DNA of 64,000 nt from DATHTS01 sp965219305 (lineage in GTDB: Bacteria; Acidobacteriota; Blastocatellia; Pyrinomonadales; Pyrinomonadaceae), in NCBI GenBank assembly GCA_965219305.1, contig OZ244725.1, forward strand, positions 1,550,001 through 1,614,000. Direction: 5' to 3'. Within the stretch, counting starts at the first letter, position 1; every line of letters starts with the position of its first letter. A program made the position numbers and the translations under genes. The notes beneath the pieces were generated by a model, which was given only the letters and a program-made list of their open reading frames with translations, was not told the origin of the DNA and did no database searches. This document shows positions 60,811 to 64,000 of this stretch, in pieces.

Positions 60811-60911
60811 TATTCTTATTTCCGTAAAGTTTTTGTTCAATAATTCAAATTTTAACACTTAAAGTTGATATTGCTTTTATTTTCTCCTCATACAAACTTA
60901 GATATTTTTAA

Positions 60912-60932
60912 TTTGTTAATTGTTTTAACAAA
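60912..60932. promoter_or_regulatory. ROK operator 2
   Basis: TTTGTTAA-TTGTT-TTAACAAA, core TGTTAATTGTTTTAACA, ending five bases before the ATG. Binding here would block early transcription or translation start. Confidence 0.75.
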
Positions 60933-60937
60933 ATAAT

Positions 60938-62164
60938 ATGCGAAAAATACATCCGAAAGATTTTACACTTGCCAAGAGAGGAACATCGCGCGAAATCAAT
61001 CGCCAGATCGCGTTGACGCTGGTCGGAACTCATCAACCGATTTCGCGGGCGGAATTGGCGCGTCTGATGGAAACCAACCGCGCAAACGTAACTTTTTTGA
61101 TTAATGACTTGTTAGAAGAAAATCTGGTTCGTGAAGGCGCGCAGGGAAACGAAAAAGTGCGCGGACGAAAACCGACGTTTTTATATCTGAACTCTCAGAA
61201 AAGTTTTGCGCTCGCGGTTGACGTGCGGGCGAGCCGGACATTTTTAATGATTACCGATTCTATCGGAAAACAAATTGCCGATTTAATCAGCTTCCCGACC
61301 GTTCTCGATGAATCAAAATTTGTGGAATTTCTAGGAGAAAACATCAGAAATTCTCTGGAAGGTAAATTCGATTTATCCGATTGTCAGGGAATCGGCATTG
61401 TTCTGCCGGGAATGCTCGACCGGGAAACGGGAGTTTTGATTAACGCGCCGACTCTCGGATGGCGCGACGTAAAAATATTTGATTCGCTTCAAAAGGAATT
61501 TGGCGACATAGAAGTTCATCTCGAAAATTCGGGCAGAGCCTGCGCTTTATCGCAAATTTGGACGACGCGGAGCGAACATACGGTTTACAGCGACATTGTT
61601 TTCGTCAGCGTTTCGGACGGTTTAGGTGTCGGGATTGTCGTCAACGGCGAAATAATGCGCGGCAGGCACAATACGGCGGGCGAATTCGGTCACGTTCCGC
61701 TCAGCATTGACGGTCCGCCGTGTTCGTGCGGCGCGAACGGTTGTTGGGAAGCGTATATTTCAAATCCAGCGACGATTTCGCGTTATTTCGGAAAAAGAAT
61801 TTCTCAACGCCAACCGCAGACAATAGAAACGGCTGAATTTACTATAGAAGATTTGATCGTGCGCGCACGCGACTGCGACAGCAAAGCGTTGACCGCCCTG
61901 CAATCAACCGCGCGTTATTTAGGTTTGGGATTAGCTTCGGTTATCAATGCGATAGATCCGTCGTGTATTTTCATCGGCGGCGAGATTACCGAAGCCTGGG
62001 ATTTGATCGAAGCGGAAGTCCGCAGTGCGATTCAGGAAAGAACTCTGACAAGAGAGATCGGAAGAACGCCGATACGAATTGTTCCGGCGATGGAATATCC
62101 GCGTTTGCGCGGAGCCGTCGCGCTGGTAACAGCTCCGGCTTTTGCGGCTCCAAAAGTCGCTTAG
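60938..62164 (+). CDS. ROK family transcriptional repressor
   Basis: 408 residues. N-terminal winged helix (SREINRQIALTLVGTHQPIS, ELARLMETNRANVTFLINDL, VRGRKPTFL) followed by a sugar-kinase-like ROK domain (GIGIVLPGMLDRETGVLINA, DGLGVGIVVNGEIMRGRHNT, AGEFGHVPLSIDGPPCSCGA with the zinc motif C-x-C-G-x2-G-C-W-E, IDPSCIFIGGEI). It senses a sugar or sugar phosphate. Two copies of a 17-bp palindrome over its own promoter imply autoregulation. The Oar-like receptor downstream (180 bp) is a likely target for polysaccharide-derived uptake. Confidence 0.93.
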   Translation: MRKIHPKDFTLAKRGTSREINRQIALTLVGTHQPISRAELARLMETNRANVTFLINDLLEENLVREGAQGNEKVRGRKPTFLYLNSQKSFALAVDVRASRTFLMITDSIGKQIADLISFPTVLDESKFVEFLGENIRNSLEGKFDLSDCQGIGIVLPGMLDRETGVLINAPTLGWRDVKIFDSLQKEFGDIEVHLENSGRACALSQIWTTRSEHTVYSDIVFVSVSDGLGVGIVVNGEIMRGRHNTAGEFGHVPLSIDGPPCSCGANGCWEAYISNPATISRYFGKRISQRQPQTIETAEFTIEDLIVRARDCDSKALTALQSTARYLGLGLASVINAIDPSCIFIGGEITEAWDLIEAEVRSAIQERTLTREIGRTPIRIVPAMEYPRLRGAVALVTAPAFAAPKVA

Positions 62165-62343
62165 CAGAAACAAAAAAAGTATTCAAAATATTTTGCCGAA
62201 GTTTGCCGATTTTAAAACGGACAAACTTCTGTTGGGAAGAACTACGCTCTAAATTATGTTGGCGTTTTAGAGAAGAGAAAATTTTTAGCCGATAAAAAGC
62301 GGTTTGCAGAGGATTTCATAATAATTTCCGGAGGATAAGTTTA

Positions 62344-64000
62344 ATGTTTAATGAGTTTAAGTGTTATCAAAAGCAAAGATTTTCTTTAATGATCTTGCTG
62401 ACGTTTTTTGTATTAATTGGTATTACCAATATTTCGGCACAGACGAGTTTCGGACGAATTTCCGGTACTGTTTCCGATTCGACCGGCGCGACTCTTGCTA
62501 ATGCAACCGTCATCGTTTCCGATACGGCGACGAATTTTTCGCGCACTATAGTTACTGACGAAAGCGGGTTTTATACGGCGACGAATTTGCCCGTCGGAAC
62601 ATACAGCGTCTCCGTCGAAGTTCCTAATTTCAAAAAATCCATTAGGACCGAAAATGTGCTTAATGCCGACGGACGTTTGACCGTTGATTTTGCGCTTGAA
62701 ACAGGTGAACTTTCTGAAGTTGTCGAAATTAAGGCGGAAAGCGGCGAAACCGTCAATACGACTTCGGGTGAGGTCGCCAAAGTAATTGACAGTCAGCAGG
62801 TTGATAATCTCGCGTTAAACGGTCGAAATTATTATCAATTATTGACCGTGATTCCCGGTGCGGTGGCGACGACCGACGATCAGTTAGACACGAATCTTGC
62901 CACCAACACGATCAATATCAACGGCAATCGCGGCGTGTCCAACAATCTGACGGTTGACGGCGGCAACAATAATAACGCCGGAAGCAACGCCAGCCAAATT
63001 AACAATGTCGGTGTTGATTTTATTCAAGAAGTTAAAATTCAAACGTCGAATTTCTCCGCCGAATACGGGCGCAATTCCGGCGCACAGGTCAACGTCATAA
63101 CAAAACGCGGCACGAATAAATATCACGGCTCTTTGTTTGAATTTTTACGCAACGATATTTTCGACGCGCGTGACGCTTTTGCGGCGACCAAACCGTTTTT
63201 GCGTTATCACAATTACGGCTACAGTTTCGGCGGTCCGATGCCGTTTTTGCGCTTCGGCGAACGCGACCCGAAAGACTCGGCTTTTACTTCGGGAAAAGAC
63301 AAATTCTATTTCTTTTTCGGTCAGGAATGGAAATCAATTCACCGCTTCGGCGCGTCGAATCGCCAGACGGTTCCGACGACCGCCGAATTAAACGGCGATT
63401 TCTCCAATCGTCTGCGCGGCGCGGACGGTATTGTCGGCACCGCGGACGACGGTTTTTTGCGCGATCCGACACGCTCGGGAAGCTGCGGAATCATCTCCGG
63501 CGCAGTTGTCCGCACGGCTTGTTTTGCGGGAAATATCATTCCGGTTTCGAGAATTACGACAAACGGTATGGCTGTCGCCAACGTTTACCGGGCAATGATC
63601 GGACTCGCATCGGGATATAATAATTCGCCGGTCGGAAACAACATCACGTTCCAGCCGCCGATAGCGAGCGATTTCCGGCAGGAATTTATTCGGCTCGATT
63701 ATATTTTTAATCAGGAACAAAGCATTTACGGTCGTTATATTCACGATAACAACGCCGTTGTCGAACCATACGGAACATTTATCAATTCGCCGCTTCCGAC
63801 AGCGCAGCAGTTTCGTAATCGTCCGGGCAACGGTCTTCAGGTCGGTTACATTTGGAATATTAAGCCGACGCTCATAAACGACGCTAAATTCAACGCTTCG
63901 TGGACGGATCAACGAATTTTGCCAAGCACGGATTTTTGGAAGCGCGACACTTACGGCTACAATTTCCAACAGCTTTTTCCGAACGGCGGACAGTATGAAG
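62344..64000 (+). CDS. Oar-like TonB-dependent receptor, N-terminal part (runs off window)
   Basis: 552 codons visible without a stop. The start ATG has CGGAGG ten bases upstream. Signal peptide (FSLMILLTFFVLIGITNISA) is followed by a carboxypeptidase-regulatory-like beta sandwich (GRISGTVSDSTGATLANATV, DESGFYTATNLPVGTYSVSV), then a plug (VIDSQQVDNLALNGRNYYQL, GNRGVSNNLTVDGGNNNNAG, IQTSNFSAEYGRNSGAQVNV) and the start of the barrel. This architecture is expanded in Acidobacteria and is thought to import large carbohydrates or peptides. Regulated perhaps by the ROK protein upstream. Confidence 0.95.
   Translation, partial: MFNEFKCYQKQRFSLMILLTFFVLIGITNISAQTSFGRISGTVSDSTGATLANATVIVSDTATNFSRTIVTDESGFYTATNLPVGTYSVSVEVPNFKKSIRTENVLNADGRLTVDFALETGELSEVVEIKAESGETVNTTSGEVAKVIDSQQVDNLALNGRNYYQLLTVIPGAVATTDDQLDTNLATNTININGNRGVSNNLTVDGGNNNNAGSNASQINNVGVDFIQEVKIQTSNFSAEYGRNSGAQVNVITKRGTNKYHGSLFEFLRNDIFDARDAFAATKPFLRYHNYGYSFGGPMPFLRFGERDPKDSAFTSGKDKFYFFFGQEWKSIHRFGASNRQTVPTTAELNGDFSNRLRGADGIVGTADDGFLRDPTRSGSCGIISGAVVRTACFAGNIIPVSRITTNGMAVANVYRAMIGLASGYNNSPVGNNITFQPPIASDFRQEFIRLDYIFNQEQSIYGRYIHDNNAVVEPYGTFINSPLPTAQQFRNRPGNGLQVGYIWNIKPTLINDAKFNASWTDQRILPSTDFWKRDTYGYNFQQLFPNGGQYE

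Overview
The window looks like a chromosomal segment of an Acidobacteriota member, probably of the Blastocatellia/Pyrinomonadaceae type. This is inferred from gene content, not from a marker gene: Oar-like TonB receptors with a carboxypeptidase-regulatory domain, a serine/threonine kinase with zinc ribbons, a GH18-NodB-GT2 giant, an FHA-protease, a ROK regulator and a Tes-like radical SAM enzyme. Core genes use GC-rich codons; the 1.0-8.6 kb segment is visibly more AT-rich and rich in broken genes.

Layout. 1-0.7 kb: end of an acyl-CoA dehydrogenase. 1-5.2 kb: a decaying DNA-modification island with one frameshifted and one truncated cytosine-5 methyltransferase, a REP-type transposase between long palindromic arms, a DUF3883 (NO VEIN) nuclease-like gene and two tandem vsr genes. 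5.2-8.6 kb: acquired hypothetical genes and a 1.14-kb IS, bounded by a duplicated 3' tail of the next gene. 8.7-10.7 kb: the radical SAM gene. 11.4-13.1 kb: phosphohexomutase and a small coiled-coil membrane protein. 13.3-18.1 kb: an iron-uptake operon (TonB siderophore receptor, PKHD-type dioxygenase, small Cys protein, PepSY-TM protein) with a Fur-box-like palindrome upstream. 18.5-29.5 kb: deacetylase, phytoene-desaturase family oxidase, MtgA, FHA-protease, transglutaminase-like protein, RidA, hydrolase and protein kinase. 29.7-30.0 kb: a tRNA-Lys(CUU) split by a self-splicing-type group I intron. 30.2-32.2 kb: sigma/anti-sigma/CpxP-like operon. 33.5-34.9 kb: tpiA, secG, tRNA-Leu(GAG). 35-40.5 kb: ankyrin, macro-domain and SMC genes. 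40.5-42.3 kb: a BglII-like restriction-modification pair beside the remnant of an older R-M gene. 44.5-51.7 kb: HtrA, NtrC-type regulator, sensor kinase and two PepSY proteins. 53-60 kb: an envelope operon (GH18-NodB-GT2, LPG synthase fused to a VirJ/AcvB domain, flippase-like protein). 60.9-64 kb: a ROK regulator and the start of an Oar-like TonB receptor.

How it fits together. Four exact sigma-54 promoters (TGGCAC-N5-TTGC) lie upstream of HtrA, both PepSY genes and the radical SAM gene, and a near-exact one lies upstream of the envelope operon. The two PepSY genes share the same upstream architecture: paired TGTGGC boxes 18 bp apart, about 52 bp above the promoter. The NtrC-type activator and histidine kinase sit among them. 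The inference is a local sigma-54 envelope-stress regulon. The other main result is the tRNA-Lys group I intron, whose P1, P10, P3, P4, P6-P8 and tetraloop hairpins can all be paired from the sequence.
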